Origin: Mucilaginibacter agri
Lineage (GTDB): Bacteria > Bacteroidota > Bacteroidia > Sphingobacteriales > Sphingobacteriaceae
Assembly: GCF_009928685.1 (NCBI RefSeq)
Contig: NZ_WWEO01000044.1
Span: forward strand, 806,001 to 870,000
Direction of reading: 5' to 3'
Length of the DNA stretch: 64,000 nt
Position numbers and translations under genes: made by a program. The notes below the pieces were generated by a model. That model saw only the letters and a program-made list of their open reading frames with translations. It did no database searches and was not told where the DNA came from. This document shows, one piece after another, positions 1 through 8,784 of this stretch (its first letter is position 1; every line of letters begins with the position of its first letter).

Positions 1-1
1 G

Positions 2-532
2 CAAACCTCATCGGCTATTGTGTTCGGCACCCTGGTTTGCCGCGATGAGGTGAGCCGCGATACATTATATGAGGTACTGGATTCAACATCAGCGTTAACA
101 GTTTTTGATGTTAACCTGCGTGCCCCGCACTATCAGTTAGATACGATCCAAACACTGGCGGCCAAATCTAAAGTGGTTAAAATGAACGAAGAAGAGGCTG
201 ATCTGCTTATTGGCGGTAGCAGCCGGTCGTTAAAAGATAAGATCATTGAGTTTCAGAAAACATATCACCCGCAAACCATTTGCGTAACCCGGGGCGACAA
301 AGGTGCAATCTTATGGCACGACGATGCTTTTTACGAGCACCCTGGCTTTAAAGTGGAGGTAGTTGACACCGTGGGCGCGGGCGACGCTTTCTTAGCCACC
401 CTTATTTCGGGTTTATTAAATGATCTTTCTATGGACCAAATAGTTGCCAAGGCCTGTTGTGTAGGCGCTTTTGTAACTAGCCAGCGCGGCGCAACTCCCG
501 AATATAATATCAGCGAGATAGTACCTTTTTAA
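2..532 (+). CDS. PfkB-family sugar kinase (fructokinase-like), 5' end cut off by the window edge
   Basis: This is the C-terminal part of a PfkB/ribokinase-fold carbohydrate kinase, probably a fructokinase-like enzyme that phosphorylates a free sugar with ATP in the cytoplasm. The reading frame is open to the left edge, and the GTG at 20 is a valine inside the protein, not the start. The signature DTVGAGDAF, with the anion-hole GAG and catalytic Asp, lies near residue 120 of the visible part. The motif VFDVNLRAPHY upstream of it is also typical of the family. About 110-130 N-terminal residues should lie outside the window. The exact sugar cannot be told from this fragment. The next gene starts 148 bp downstream and is unrelated. 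Confidence 0.9.
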   Translation, partial: QTSSAIVFGTLVCRDEVSRDTLYEVLDSTSALTVFDVNLRAPHYQLDTIQTLAAKSKVVKMNEEEADLLIGGSSRSLKDKIIEFQKTYHPQTICVTRGDKGAILWHDDAFYEHPGFKVEVVDTVGAGDAFLATLISGLLNDLSMDQIVAKACCVGAFVTSQRGATPEYNISEIVPF

Positions 533-679
533 ACATTGCCCGCAGCTAAAGGCTCCGTCAAATAGGGTGCTGCATCATCATTCAATCGTCATTATTGCCC
601 TAACTGTAAGGTTGAGGTATTGATGGGCTAAACTTTTACGGCAAATTATCCGTTAATTTACTTTAAGAAAGGCAACATC

Positions 680-1777
680 ATGCGAGGATTTGGATTCTCC
701 AAATATACACCCAGTGAAATTCCGAAAGGTGGGTTTGACGAGTTACTGAAATTATTTCTGGAATTACTGAACTATACGTCTGGTGATGCGGGCGAAGCTT
801 TACAATGGCTCAATGAGCTGGATAAGCAGTACAACATCACCAATGACGATTATGGCATGGGCGATTTCATCGACGAGCTGAAGCAAAAAGGCTATCTGAC
901 TGAGGATAATCAGAACGGTGAGTTTAATATCACCGCCAAAACAGAGCAAAGCATCAGGCAGTCGGCGTTGGAAGAAATCTTCGGCAAACTCAAAAAATCG
1001 GGAGCTGGTAACCACCGTACGCCACAATCTGGCCAGGGTGACGAAAAAAATGCCGAAAGGCGCGAGTTTGAATTCGGCGACAGCCTGGATCAGATCGATA
1101 TAACACAATCAATCCATAACGCACAGATCAACCACGGTATAGGCGATTTTAAGATGACCGAGCGCGACCTGGAAGTAGAGGAAATGGACTATAAAACCCT
1201 TACCTCTACCGTGCTGATGATCGATATATCGCACTCGATGATCTTGTATGGCGAAGACCGCATTACCCCCGCAAAAAAGGTAGCTATGGCACTGGCCGAG
1301 CTGATCCGCACCAAGTATCCGAAAGACACTTTAGATATTGTGGTATTCGGTAACGATGCATGGCCTATCAGTCTGCAAGATCTGCCTTATTTACAGGTTG
1401 GCCCTTATCACACCAATACCTATGCGGGCTTAGAACTGGCAACAGATCTGCTTCGCCGACGTAAAACACATAACAAGCAGATTTTTATGATAACCGATGG
1501 CAAGCCAACCTGCCTAAAGGAAGGCACCAAGTATTATAAAAACAGCATCGGGCTAGATCGTAAGGTAGTTAACAAAACCCTTAATATGGCCGCGCAGTGT
1601 AAGCGCCTCAAAATACCGATCACCACTTTTATGATTGCTAAAGACCCATATCTTCAGCAATTTGTACGCAAGTTTACCGAAACCAACGGCGGCAAAGCTT
1701 TTTACAGCTCGCTTAACGGGCTCGGTGAATATATTTTTGAAGACTACATCCGCAACAGGCGGAAGACAGTTAGATAA
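680..1777 (+). CDS. VWA-domain protein (partner of a MoxR/Mg-chelatase-like ATPase)
   Basis: This is a soluble protein of 365 residues. Its C-terminal half is a von Willebrand factor A domain with the metal-site motif D182-x-S184-x-S186 (DISHS) and a later MITDGKP stretch. The N-terminal half is charged and alpha-helical, with a low-complexity linker around residues 105-130. It lies 90 bp upstream of a AAA ATPase of the Mg-chelatase/MoxR type. Known pairs of this kind act as metal-insertion or protein-remodelling machines in which the VWA subunit presents the substrate. No signal peptide is seen, so I expect a cytoplasmic location. The substrate is unknown. The ATG at 680 gives the full domain and is the natural start. 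Confidence 0.88.
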   Translation: MRGFGFSKYTPSEIPKGGFDELLKLFLELLNYTSGDAGEALQWLNELDKQYNITNDDYGMGDFIDELKQKGYLTEDNQNGEFNITAKTEQSIRQSALEEIFGKLKKSGAGNHRTPQSGQGDEKNAERREFEFGDSLDQIDITQSIHNAQINHGIGDFKMTERDLEVEEMDYKTLTSTVLMIDISHSMILYGEDRITPAKKVAMALAELIRTKYPKDTLDIVVFGNDAWPISLQDLPYLQVGPYHTNTYAGLELATDLLRRRKTHNKQIFMITDGKPTCLKEGTKYYKNSIGLDRKVVNKTLNMAAQCKRLKIPITTFMIAKDPYLQQFVRKFTETNGGKAFYSSLNGLGEYIFEDYIRNRRKTVR

Positions 1778-1867
1778 TGTGCAGATACAAGAATATGCAG
1801 ATGTGCAAATGAAACTACTACTACCGCTTGCAGCTGCTACTATTAATAAATTAATGACCATTGACTA

Positions 1868-3370
1868 ATGACATACGACCATAAAAGTATCACAACACTG
1901 GGCCAGCTAAAAAAAACGGATTACCGCAGCCGGTCTGTTAAAGAAGAATTAAGAGCCAACCTTATTACCCAACTACAGCAAAAAGAAGGCGGTTTTGAGG
2001 GTATTATTGGCTATGAAGATACCGTTATACCCGATCTGCAAACTTCTATCCTATCGAGGCATAACACCTTACTTTTGGGCTTACGCGGGCAGGCTAAAAC
2101 ACGTATTGCACGCTTGTTGGTTAACCTGCTTGACGAATACATCCCTTATATTGAAGGATCGGAATTATACGATGACCCATTGGCACCTATCTCATGGTTT
2201 GGCCGTAATGAGATTGCAACCAAAGGAGATGACACTCCGATTGCCTGGGTACACCGCTCCGAACGTTACACCGAAAAGTTGGCTACCCCTGATGTTACCG
2301 TTGCCGATTTAATTGGTGATGTTGACCCGATTAAAGCAGCTACCCTGAAATTAACTTATGCAGATGAACGCGTAATCCACTTCGGATTGATCCCCCGCGC
2401 TCACCGTGGTATTTTTGTAATTAACGAACTACCCGATTTGCAGGCACGTATCCAGGTATCGTTGTTTAATATTTTGCAAGAGAAAGACATTCAGATCCGC
2501 GGTTTTAAACTGCGTTTGCCATTGGATATTCAGTTTGTATTTACTGCCAACCCAGAGGATTATACCAATCGTGGTTCTATCGTTACGCCGTTGAAAGACC
2601 GTATAGAAAGCCAGATATTAACCCACTACCCACGTACGCTGGATATTTCGCGCCGCATTACACAGCAGGAAGCCAACTTAACACCCGAGCAATTAACGGC
2701 TATTGAAGCTGACGGCTTAGTTAAAGACCTTGTAGAGCAGATTGCTTTTGAAGCCCGTGACTCGGAATATATCGATAAAAAATCGGGCGTATCTGCGCGT
2801 TTAACTATTTCGGCTTATGAAAACCTGATCAGTAATGCCGAGCGCCGAATGCTGATCAACGGCGAGAAAAATACCTTTGTACGTATCTCCGATTTTCTGG
2901 GTGTTATTCCGGCCATCACCGGTAAAATAGAATTGGTTTATGAAGGCGAGTTGGAAGGCCCAGCCAAAGTGGCTAATATCCTGGTAGGCAAAGCTATCAA
3001 AACGCTGATGCTCCGCTTTTTCCCGGATCCTGAAAAAGCTAAGAAATCTAAAAAAGGCAACCCGTACGCCGAAGTTGTTAGTTGGTTTAGCGAAGGCAAC
3101 ACTGTCGATCTGATAGATGATCTTTCGTTACAAGATTATAAAAAGGCTTTAAATTCGGTAACAGGATTAAAAGAAGTAGTTAAACAGTTTCACCCACGCT
3201 TGACAGAAAATCAGCAGTTGTTGTTAATGGAGTTCATTTTACATGGACTGGCCGAATTTTCGCAACTCAATAAAGGTTTCCTTGATAAAGGTTTTACCTT
3301 TGCCGATATGTTCGACAGCCTGTTTAATATCCAGGCCGACGATGAAGATCTGGATGATGACCGCTACTAA
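1868..3370 (+). CDS. AAA+ ATPase, MoxR / magnesium-chelatase subunit I type
   Basis: This 500-residue ATPase has a Walker A-like GLRGQAKT at residues 71-78 and a long insert after it. The Walker B region reads IFVINEL, so the usual DE is NE here. The sensor-1 region is FVFTANPEDY. The first 50 residues are a charged helical extension and the C-terminus is acidic. With the VWA protein just upstream it forms the two-component module used for protein or metal-complex remodelling in the cytoplasm. Bacteroidota genomes often carry this pair annotated as 'magnesium chelatase', although they make no chlorophyll, so that name should not be taken literally. The gene for a membrane phosphoesterase follows 9 bp later, which suggests one operon. 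Confidence 0.9.
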   Translation: MTYDHKSITTLGQLKKTDYRSRSVKEELRANLITQLQQKEGGFEGIIGYEDTVIPDLQTSILSRHNTLLLGLRGQAKTRIARLLVNLLDEYIPYIEGSELYDDPLAPISWFGRNEIATKGDDTPIAWVHRSERYTEKLATPDVTVADLIGDVDPIKAATLKLTYADERVIHFGLIPRAHRGIFVINELPDLQARIQVSLFNILQEKDIQIRGFKLRLPLDIQFVFTANPEDYTNRGSIVTPLKDRIESQILTHYPRTLDISRRITQQEANLTPEQLTAIEADGLVKDLVEQIAFEARDSEYIDKKSGVSARLTISAYENLISNAERRMLINGEKNTFVRISDFLGVIPAITGKIELVYEGELEGPAKVANILVGKAIKTLMLRFFPDPEKAKKSKKGNPYAEVVSWFSEGNTVDLIDDLSLQDYKKALNSVTGLKEVVKQFHPRLTENQQLLLMEFILHGLAEFSQLNKGFLDKGFTFADMFDSLFNIQADDEDLDDDRY

Positions 3371-3379
3371 CTTTAACTA

Positions 3380-4654
3380 ATGACGGGCCAAACAAGTATT
3401 GTTATTTTAATTGCTGTTGGCCTTGTACTGGCTGATGCCTACATACTAAAAAGCTTAAAAAGCGCCTTAAAATGGCGCTTTTTACATAATAAATGGTTTA
3501 ACCGCGTATTTTGGGTTGCCGATAGCTTTCTTTTAACCGGTCTGTTTTTAAGTGTATTTCTGAAAATAGGTACCGGGCAAAGAGCAGCAGTACTGATGGT
3601 GTTTTTTTTACTGTTGGCTGTACGCCTTTGTTTATTGCCATTCCTCTTTGTTGATGATATTAGAAGGCTCATCATCAAACTAAAACGAGGTAATACAAAG
3701 CCCGAGCCTATAACATCAATTCAAGCCGAACTATCCACCATTAACATCCCGCGTTCTGAATTTTTGGTTAAGGCTGGCTTGCTGGCAACCTCGATACCTC
3801 TGGCAGGTTTGGGGTATGGCATTGCCACCGGTGTATATGATTATCGTATACAAAGAACAACCTTGTATTTACCCAATTTGCCTAAGAAATTCGATGGTAT
3901 TAAACTGGGACAAATCTCAGATATCCATTCAGGGAGCTTTTATAATAAAAAAGCGGTAACTGGCGGTGTTGAAATGCTGATGCGGGAGAAACCTGATCTA
4001 ATTTTCTTTACCGGCGATTTAGTTAATGATCTCCCCTCAGAAATGAAAGATTATCAGGATATCTTCAGCAAGGTTAAGGCTCCTTTGGGTGTATATTCAA
4101 GTTTGGGTAATCATGATTATGGCGATTATGCCTGGTGGCCGGATGATGCAACCAAAAAGAAAAGCCATCAGGACCTGGTAGATACCCATAAACGCATGGG
4201 CTGGGATTTGCTCCGTAACGAGAACCGCCGCTTAAAAGTAGATGGTGAAGAAATCGGCATTTTAGGTATCGAGAACTGGGGTTTATATAGTCGTTTCCCA
4301 AAATATGGCCGCATGGATCTGGCTGTAAAAAACACCGATGATCTGCCTGTAAAACTGCTCCTCTCACACGATCCATCCCATTGGCAGGCAGAAGTTGTAC
4401 CGCATTATCCACAAATAGATGCAACATTTGCAGGCCATACGCATGGGATGCAATTTGGCGTACGGACAAAAGAATTTCAATGGAGCCCTGTTGAATACAT
4501 CTACAAAGAATGGGCAGGCTTGTACCACCAGGGCGCACAGCAGCTTTATGTAAACGTGGGTTACGGATTTTTAGGCTACCCCGGCCGCGTTGGAATATTG
4601 CCGGAGATTACGATATTTGAATTAAAAGCATCACCGGCACCGGTTACAACCTAA
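3380..4654 (+). CDS. Membrane-anchored metallophosphoesterase (YkuE/YaeI-like)
   Basis: The 424-residue protein has an N-terminal membrane region with about four hydrophobic segments up to residue 155, followed by a calcineurin-like phosphoesterase domain. The metal-binding motifs appear in the expected order: QISDIHSG, FTGDLVND, SLGNHDYG and AGHTHGMQ. Such enzymes cleave phosphoesters with two metal ions; some family members act on membrane lipids such as UDP-diacylglucosamine. The catalytic domain probably faces the periplasm, but the topology is inferred. It starts 9 bp after the AAA ATPase gene and is likely co-transcribed with it. The true substrate is not clear. Confidence 0.9.
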   Translation: MTGQTSIVILIAVGLVLADAYILKSLKSALKWRFLHNKWFNRVFWVADSFLLTGLFLSVFLKIGTGQRAAVLMVFFLLLAVRLCLLPFLFVDDIRRLIIKLKRGNTKPEPITSIQAELSTINIPRSEFLVKAGLLATSIPLAGLGYGIATGVYDYRIQRTTLYLPNLPKKFDGIKLGQISDIHSGSFYNKKAVTGGVEMLMREKPDLIFFTGDLVNDLPSEMKDYQDIFSKVKAPLGVYSSLGNHDYGDYAWWPDDATKKKSHQDLVDTHKRMGWDLLRNENRRLKVDGEEIGILGIENWGLYSRFPKYGRMDLAVKNTDDLPVKLLLSHDPSHWQAEVVPHYPQIDATFAGHTHGMQFGVRTKEFQWSPVEYIYKEWAGLYHQGAQQLYVNVGYGFLGYPGRVGILPEITIFELKASPAPVTT

Positions 4655-4683
4655 TCCGGCTGTTCCGCATTTTACACCTATAG

Positions 4684-5571
4684 ATGAAAAAACTTTTAAA
4701 GTCTGTTTTTGACTGTCTGCTGTTCAGCAACATTTTCATGTCATTGTGCGCAGTGGCGCAGGCCTTGGTTACGTTTCATCTCATTGGCTCAAAACCTGTT
4801 TACCCGGTATTGGTACTATTATTTGCCTCTACGCTGGGTTTATATAATTTCAGCATCCTCATTACCCGGCCTAAAGATCCAATGCGGTCGTCGTATATAA
4901 GGGTTCGATGGTTTTTTGGACATTATAGGTTAATGGTAACGTTTACCATTATATCTATCCTGATGCTGATCCCCTTGTTCTTCTATGTGTCGTTCGAGTC
5001 GAAGATCTTACTGGTGTTTATGGCAATCCTTTCTGTGGGCTATGGACTGCCTTTATTTACCATTGGTGATAAGAAATATGGCCTAAGGCATATACCGGGC
5101 TTAAAACCCTTCTTAATCACACTGGTTTGGACGTTAAGCTGTGTGTTGCTACCGGTGCTCGAATCGCTTGATCTGCACATGACTAACATAACCATGCGCG
5201 ACACTACGATTTTGATTGCCAAGCGCTTTTTATTTATTGGCGCCCTTACCATCCCATTTGATATCCGCGACCTGTTTCAAGACAAGGTGACTAACCTGAA
5301 AACTATCCCCGTAGCCTGGGGCGAGAAAAACGCCTACCTGTTTTGCCAGGTGTTACTGGCAGGCTACATCGTGTTATTGTTCATATTCAGGAACAACGGC
5401 TTCAACATGGATTTTTTTGCGTTGTCGCTCACTGTATTTTTAACCGGCTGGCTCATCTTCAAATCTAAATGGGAAAAGAACGAATACTATTATTTCTTTT
5501 ACATGGATGGTGTGCTTATTTTGCAGTATGTAATATTGGTAATTTTCGGTTTTGCAGCCAAATACATTTAA
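4684..5571 (+). CDS. UbiA-like polyprenyltransferase family membrane protein
   Basis: This is a 295-residue integral membrane protein with about eight hydrophobic helices. The second aspartate-rich motif of the UbiA superfamily is clear (FDIRDLFQDKVTNLKTIP). Where the first NDxxD-type motif is expected, only LYNFSILITRPKD is found, so the first Asp cluster is degenerate. UbiA enzymes move prenyl chains onto aromatic acceptors in the inner membrane. With motif 1 altered, either the substrate differs or the activity is reduced. The gene lies 29 bp after the phosphoesterase and 3 bp before a methyltransferase, which suggests one operon and perhaps a shared lipid or quinone substrate. The specific acceptor is unknown. 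Confidence 0.72.
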   Translation: MKKLLKSVFDCLLFSNIFMSLCAVAQALVTFHLIGSKPVYPVLVLLFASTLGLYNFSILITRPKDPMRSSYIRVRWFFGHYRLMVTFTIISILMLIPLFFYVSFESKILLVFMAILSVGYGLPLFTIGDKKYGLRHIPGLKPFLITLVWTLSCVLLPVLESLDLHMTNITMRDTTILIAKRFLFIGALTIPFDIRDLFQDKVTNLKTIPVAWGEKNAYLFCQVLLAGYIVLLFIFRNNGFNMDFFALSLTVFLTGWLIFKSKWEKNEYYYFFYMDGVLILQYVILVIFGFAAKYI

Positions 5572-5574
5572 GCC

Positions 5575-6201
5575 ATGGCATCAAACTACGACAATACCGC
5601 GTGGTTTTATGATCCCCTCTCGAGGATGGTTTTCGGACGAAGCCTTATTAAATCGCAAACTTCTTTATTAAAATATATTCCGGCGAAGGCCAACATATTA
5701 ATCGTAGGCGGCGGCACTGGGTGGCTATTGGATGAGATTACCAAAGTGCATCCCGACGGGCTTGACGTTACCTACGTTGAAATATCAGCCAAAATGATGG
5801 CATTATCTAAGAACAGGAACCTCGGCAATAATAACGTTACCTTTATCAACAGGGCTATAGAAGATGTTAAATTTCTTCGGCAATTTGATGTCATCTTCAC
5901 CCCTTTTCTGTTCGACAACTTCACCGCAGAAAACCTGCACCGGATATTTAATCATATCCACAATTTATTGAAACCGGATGGCATATGGCTTAACACTGAT
6001 TTCCAAGTAGCAGGCAAATGGTGGCATAAACTGATACTGCAAACCATGTATACCTTTTTTAAAGTATTTGGAGCTGTAGAAACCAGCACCATGCCGGAGA
6101 TACAAACCCTGTTTAAACAAAAAAACTACCGTATTTTAAGTCAGCAGACTTATTACGGTAGTTTCGTTATATCGCAAGCTATGCAAAAACAACCTGCATA
6201 G
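5575..6201 (+). CDS. Class I SAM-dependent methyltransferase
   Basis: The 208-residue soluble protein has the SAM-binding glycine-rich loop ILIVGGGTGWLL near residue 42, an acidic motif II (VEIS) and the post-motif segment VIFTPFLFDNF. It starts 3 bp after the UbiA-like gene, so the two are probably translated together. Quinone-type methyltransferases (UbiE/MenG) are a possibility given that neighbour, but the sequence does not show the specific MenG signatures, so I leave the substrate open. It is the last gene of the plus-strand run; the next gene, lepB, converges on it with 10 bp between stops. Confidence 0.88.
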   Translation: MASNYDNTAWFYDPLSRMVFGRSLIKSQTSLLKYIPAKANILIVGGGTGWLLDEITKVHPDGLDVTYVEISAKMMALSKNRNLGNNNVTFINRAIEDVKFLRQFDVIFTPFLFDNFTAENLHRIFNHIHNLLKPDGIWLNTDFQVAGKWWHKLILQTMYTFFKVFGAVETSTMPEIQTLFKQKNYRILSQQTYYGSFVISQAMQKQPA

Positions 6202-6211
6202 TGCTTTTTGA

Positions 6212-7318
6212 TTAATGTATCCCTCTAAAAATCCTGCTCCAACGAATTTTGTGTAAGAACGATGCATTATCATCCCAACTCATCCAAACAAACAACGCCT
6301 TACCTACAATATGATCCTCTGGCACAAAACCCCAGAAACGCGAGTCTAAAGAGTTATGGCGGTTATCGCCCATCATCCAGTAGTAGTTCATTTTGAAGGT
6401 ATACTGGTCGGTTTTTTGTCCGTTGATATAAATCTCATTGCCCTTTAACTCCAACTTGTTGTTTTCGTAAACTGTAATGGCACGTTTGTAAATTGGCAGG
6501 GTAAGGCTATCCAATTTTACAGTCCAGCCTTTTTTAGGGATGATGATCGGGCCAAAGTTGTCTACATTCCATTTGTAGTGCGGATCGTGCGGATAAACCT
6601 CCGGATCGTAAACACCTTTCAATGAGTTATTGGCTCTTACAGCCTTAATGTTTGAGTAGGTACGCAAAGTAGCAGCCGACTGTGCTGTCATATTCATCAT
6701 ATAGTCGGTATTGGTTACCTGCTGAATGTCTGACAGATGCAGCTCTTCAATAATTTGCGGGTTAAGCTCTGCACCGTCAGTTTGTACCATGTAAGAAGTT
6801 TCGCCATTTACAGGAGTAATAGCGGCTTTACCATTTACATAAACCTGTGCATCCGTTAAGCTTAGCGTATCACCTGGTGTGCCTTGGCAACGCTTAATAT
6901 AGTTTTCGCGTTTATCAACGGGGCGCAAAAATGGCGAATCGGCCTCCATAGGATAGTTGAATACCACAACGTCGCCCTTTTTAACATCGCTTAAACCGGG
7001 CAAACGGTAGTAGGGTAATTTAATACCATCCCAATAAGCTTTGGTACCAATAATTGGCATAGTATGGTGTGCAAACGGGAACGCAATGGGTGTCATCGGG
7101 GTACGGGCACCATAGTTAACCTTGCTTACAAATAAAAAGTCGCCTACAAGCAGCGAACTTTCCATAGAGGGGGTTGGTATAGTATAAGCTTCAATAAAAA
7201 GCGTACGGATCAATGTGGCAGCAATTACCGCAAAAATAATGGCATCGGTCCACTCGCGGGCGGCACTTTTTTTCTTTGCGTTTGCTTTATCTTTCTTAGT
7301 CCAGAATTTCCAGTTCAT
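6212..7318 (-). CDS. lepB: Signal peptidase I
   Basis: This membrane serine protease removes signal peptides from exported proteins. A charged N-terminus is followed by one membrane helix (about residues 25-43) and then the nucleophile motif PTPSMES with Ser51. The general base is Lys142 in the box YIKRCQGTPGD. The C-terminal box MGDNRHNSLDSRFWG is also present. At 368 residues it is longer than E. coli LepB because of an insert between the Lys box and the C-terminal box, as is usual in Bacteroidota. It is the last gene of the parA-parB-DUF5683-dapB-lepB run, 29 bp after dapB. Start ATG at 7318. Confidence 0.96.
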   Translation of the reverse strand: MNWKFWTKKDKANAKKKSAAREWTDAIIFAVIAATLIRTLFIEAYTIPTPSMESSLLVGDFLFVSKVNYGARTPMTPIAFPFAHHTMPIIGTKAYWDGIKLPYYRLPGLSDVKKGDVVVFNYPMEADSPFLRPVDKRENYIKRCQGTPGDTLSLTDAQVYVNGKAAITPVNGETSYMVQTDGAELNPQIIEELHLSDIQQVTNTDYMMNMTAQSAATLRTYSNIKAVRANNSLKGVYDPEVYPHDPHYKWNVDNFGPIIIPKKGWTVKLDSLTLPIYKRAITVYENNKLELKGNEIYINGQKTDQYTFKMNYYWMMGDNRHNSLDSRFWGFVPEDHIVGKALFVWMSWDDNASFLHKIRWSRIFRGIH

Positions 7319-7347
7319 GTTTAATTATTGGCCAACAAGTTAATTAT

Positions 7348-8103
7348 TTATACATCAAAACGGAACATATCCTGCGCCGAATAAAAACCCTTTTTATTTT
7401 GCAACCATTCTGCCGCTAAAACAGCACCCAGCGCAAATCCATTTCGATTGTGGGCAGTATGTTTAAATTCAATACTGTCTACTTCAGAGTCATACATAAC
7501 GGTATGCGTACCAGGTACATTTTCAACACGTAGTGACTCTATCAGTAATTGATTATTCTTTACCACTTCGCCAGCTACATCATGACCATCTGTAAGCACA
7601 TTTTTCCACTCATGTTTACCCTCCAGGTTATCGATAATACCTTCGGCAATGGTGATAGCCGTGCCGCTTGGCGCATCCAGCTTTTGGGTATGATGGATCT
7701 CTTCTACCTGTACCTCGTAGTACGGATAGTTATTCATTATTTTAGCCAATACCCTGTTCACGTGGAAAAAGATATTTACACCAACGCTAAAGTTTGAACC
7801 ATATAGCATAGCATTGTCGGTGTCTTCGCAAATAGACTTTAATTCCCCAAGATGTTCGTACCAACCTGTGGTGCCTACAATAACGGGCACTCCGGCTTCG
7901 AAACAAACCTGTATATTATCTAATACCGAGTGCGGTGTGCTAAATTCTATTACTACGTCGGCTTCAACCTTTTGCAGGTTTTCGGCTGTCATGTCGTGCA
8001 GGTTTTCGTGATCGATGATTAAAACAATCTCGTGTTTACGGTCGAGGGCAATCTTCTCAATGATCTTACCCATTTTGCCGTACCCTGATAATGCAATTTT
8101 CAT
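7348..8103 (-). CDS. dapB: 4-hydroxy-tetrahydrodipicolinate reductase
   Basis: This is the NAD(P)H-dependent enzyme of lysine and diaminopimelate synthesis. The N-terminal nucleotide-binding motif is SGYGKMGKII. The catalytic segment EIHHTQKLDAPSGTAI carries the conserved His pair and Lys. At 251 residues it has the normal short form of the family. Diaminopimelate feeds peptidoglycan synthesis, which fits its place in a cluster of cell-envelope and chromosome-segregation genes. It lies 23 bp after the DUF5683 gene and 29 bp before lepB, so an operon is likely. Start ATG at 8103. Confidence 0.96.
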   Translation of the reverse strand: MKIALSGYGKMGKIIEKIALDRKHEIVLIIDHENLHDMTAENLQKVEADVVIEFSTPHSVLDNIQVCFEAGVPVIVGTTGWYEHLGELKSICEDTDNAMLYGSNFSVGVNIFFHVNRVLAKIMNNYPYYEVQVEEIHHTQKLDAPSGTAITIAEGIIDNLEGKHEWKNVLTDGHDVAGEVVKNNQLLIESLRVENVPGTHTVMYDSEVDSIEFKHTAHNRNGFALGAVLAAEWLQNKKGFYSAQDMFRFDV

Positions 8104-8126
8104 TATAAATATTATTGAATACTTTT

Positions 8127-8783
8127 TTAGAACCCTAAGGTAATCTTTACGCCCGGAATATACCCATTAATATTTGTTGAGGCGTACATAGGCTGGTTAA
8201 GCAAACTTGGGGCTACCCTTATGCTTAGGTTATTATCTACCGAGTAGGAGTGAATAAACTTACCATCGATATAAGCATCTACGCAGTTAATACCCCACAA
8301 CAACACTCCGCCTAATATACTCAGCTGCAGGTTTCGCTGATTGGCCGAAGCAGCATCGTAAAACTGCTGATAACCACCCGGAATATTTACATAAGGGTTA
8401 TCGGGAGCGGCTGTTTCGCCTCTAAACCTACGGTTTCCCTCGTTAACATATTCGTGGTAGTAATGGTTATTGTAAACAATGGCTGCTCCTAATAATGCAA
8501 ACCCTCCATAAATAATAGGCACTTTCCACCAACGATGGTTATATAACTGGCCCCAGCCCGGGATAATAGCAGAACGCACAAATGCTTTGTGAGGACTATG
8601 AAGGCTATCCGGATGATAAACCTTAGTTATGTTAGCATTCGGTACAAAGGGTTTTGACGAAATAGAATCGCGTACGCGGTTTAAACTGTCTTTAGGATTG
8701 TTTCTATTTCCAAAATCTGGCCGCTGAGCCATGGCCTTAAAACTGAAAGCGGCTAACGCCAGAAAGATAAACCAGATACGCAT
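8127..8783 (-). CDS. DUF5683 membrane protein of the parAB-dapB-lepB cluster
   Basis: I start this gene at the ATG at 8783, directly after the parB stop; it then begins MRIWFIFLALAAFSFKAMAQ, a clear signal peptide. A longer frame back to 8870 would lie inside parB and is unlikely. The mature protein of about 198 residues carries the DUF5683 hallmark RSAIIPGWGQLYNHRWWK, followed by a hydrophobic hairpin (IYGGFALLGAAIVY) and a second hydrophobic segment. The function is unknown. The family is found beside parB in many Bacteroidota, which suggests a role at the cell envelope linked to growth or segregation, but this is inference from context. Confidence 0.85.
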   Translation of the reverse strand: MRIWFIFLALAAFSFKAMAQRPDFGNRNNPKDSLNRVRDSISSKPFVPNANITKVYHPDSLHSPHKAFVRSAIIPGWGQLYNHRWWKVPIIYGGFALLGAAIVYNNHYYHEYVNEGNRRFRGETAAPDNPYVNIPGGYQQFYDAASANQRNLQLSILGGVLLWGINCVDAYIDGKFIHSYSVDNNLSIRVAPSLLNQPMYASTNINGYIPGVKITLGF

Positions 8784-8784
8784 A

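Noticed and set aside
1868..3370. True magnesium chelatase for chlorophyll synthesis
   Set aside because: No other tetrapyrrole genes are near and the phylum does not make chlorophyll here; the VWA/AAA pair is better read as a MoxR-type module.
7755..7775. Possible parS site (CACGTG with A-rich right side) inside dapB
   Set aside because: Only the right half fits the parS consensus; the left half is shifted by one base, and there is no second copy nearby.
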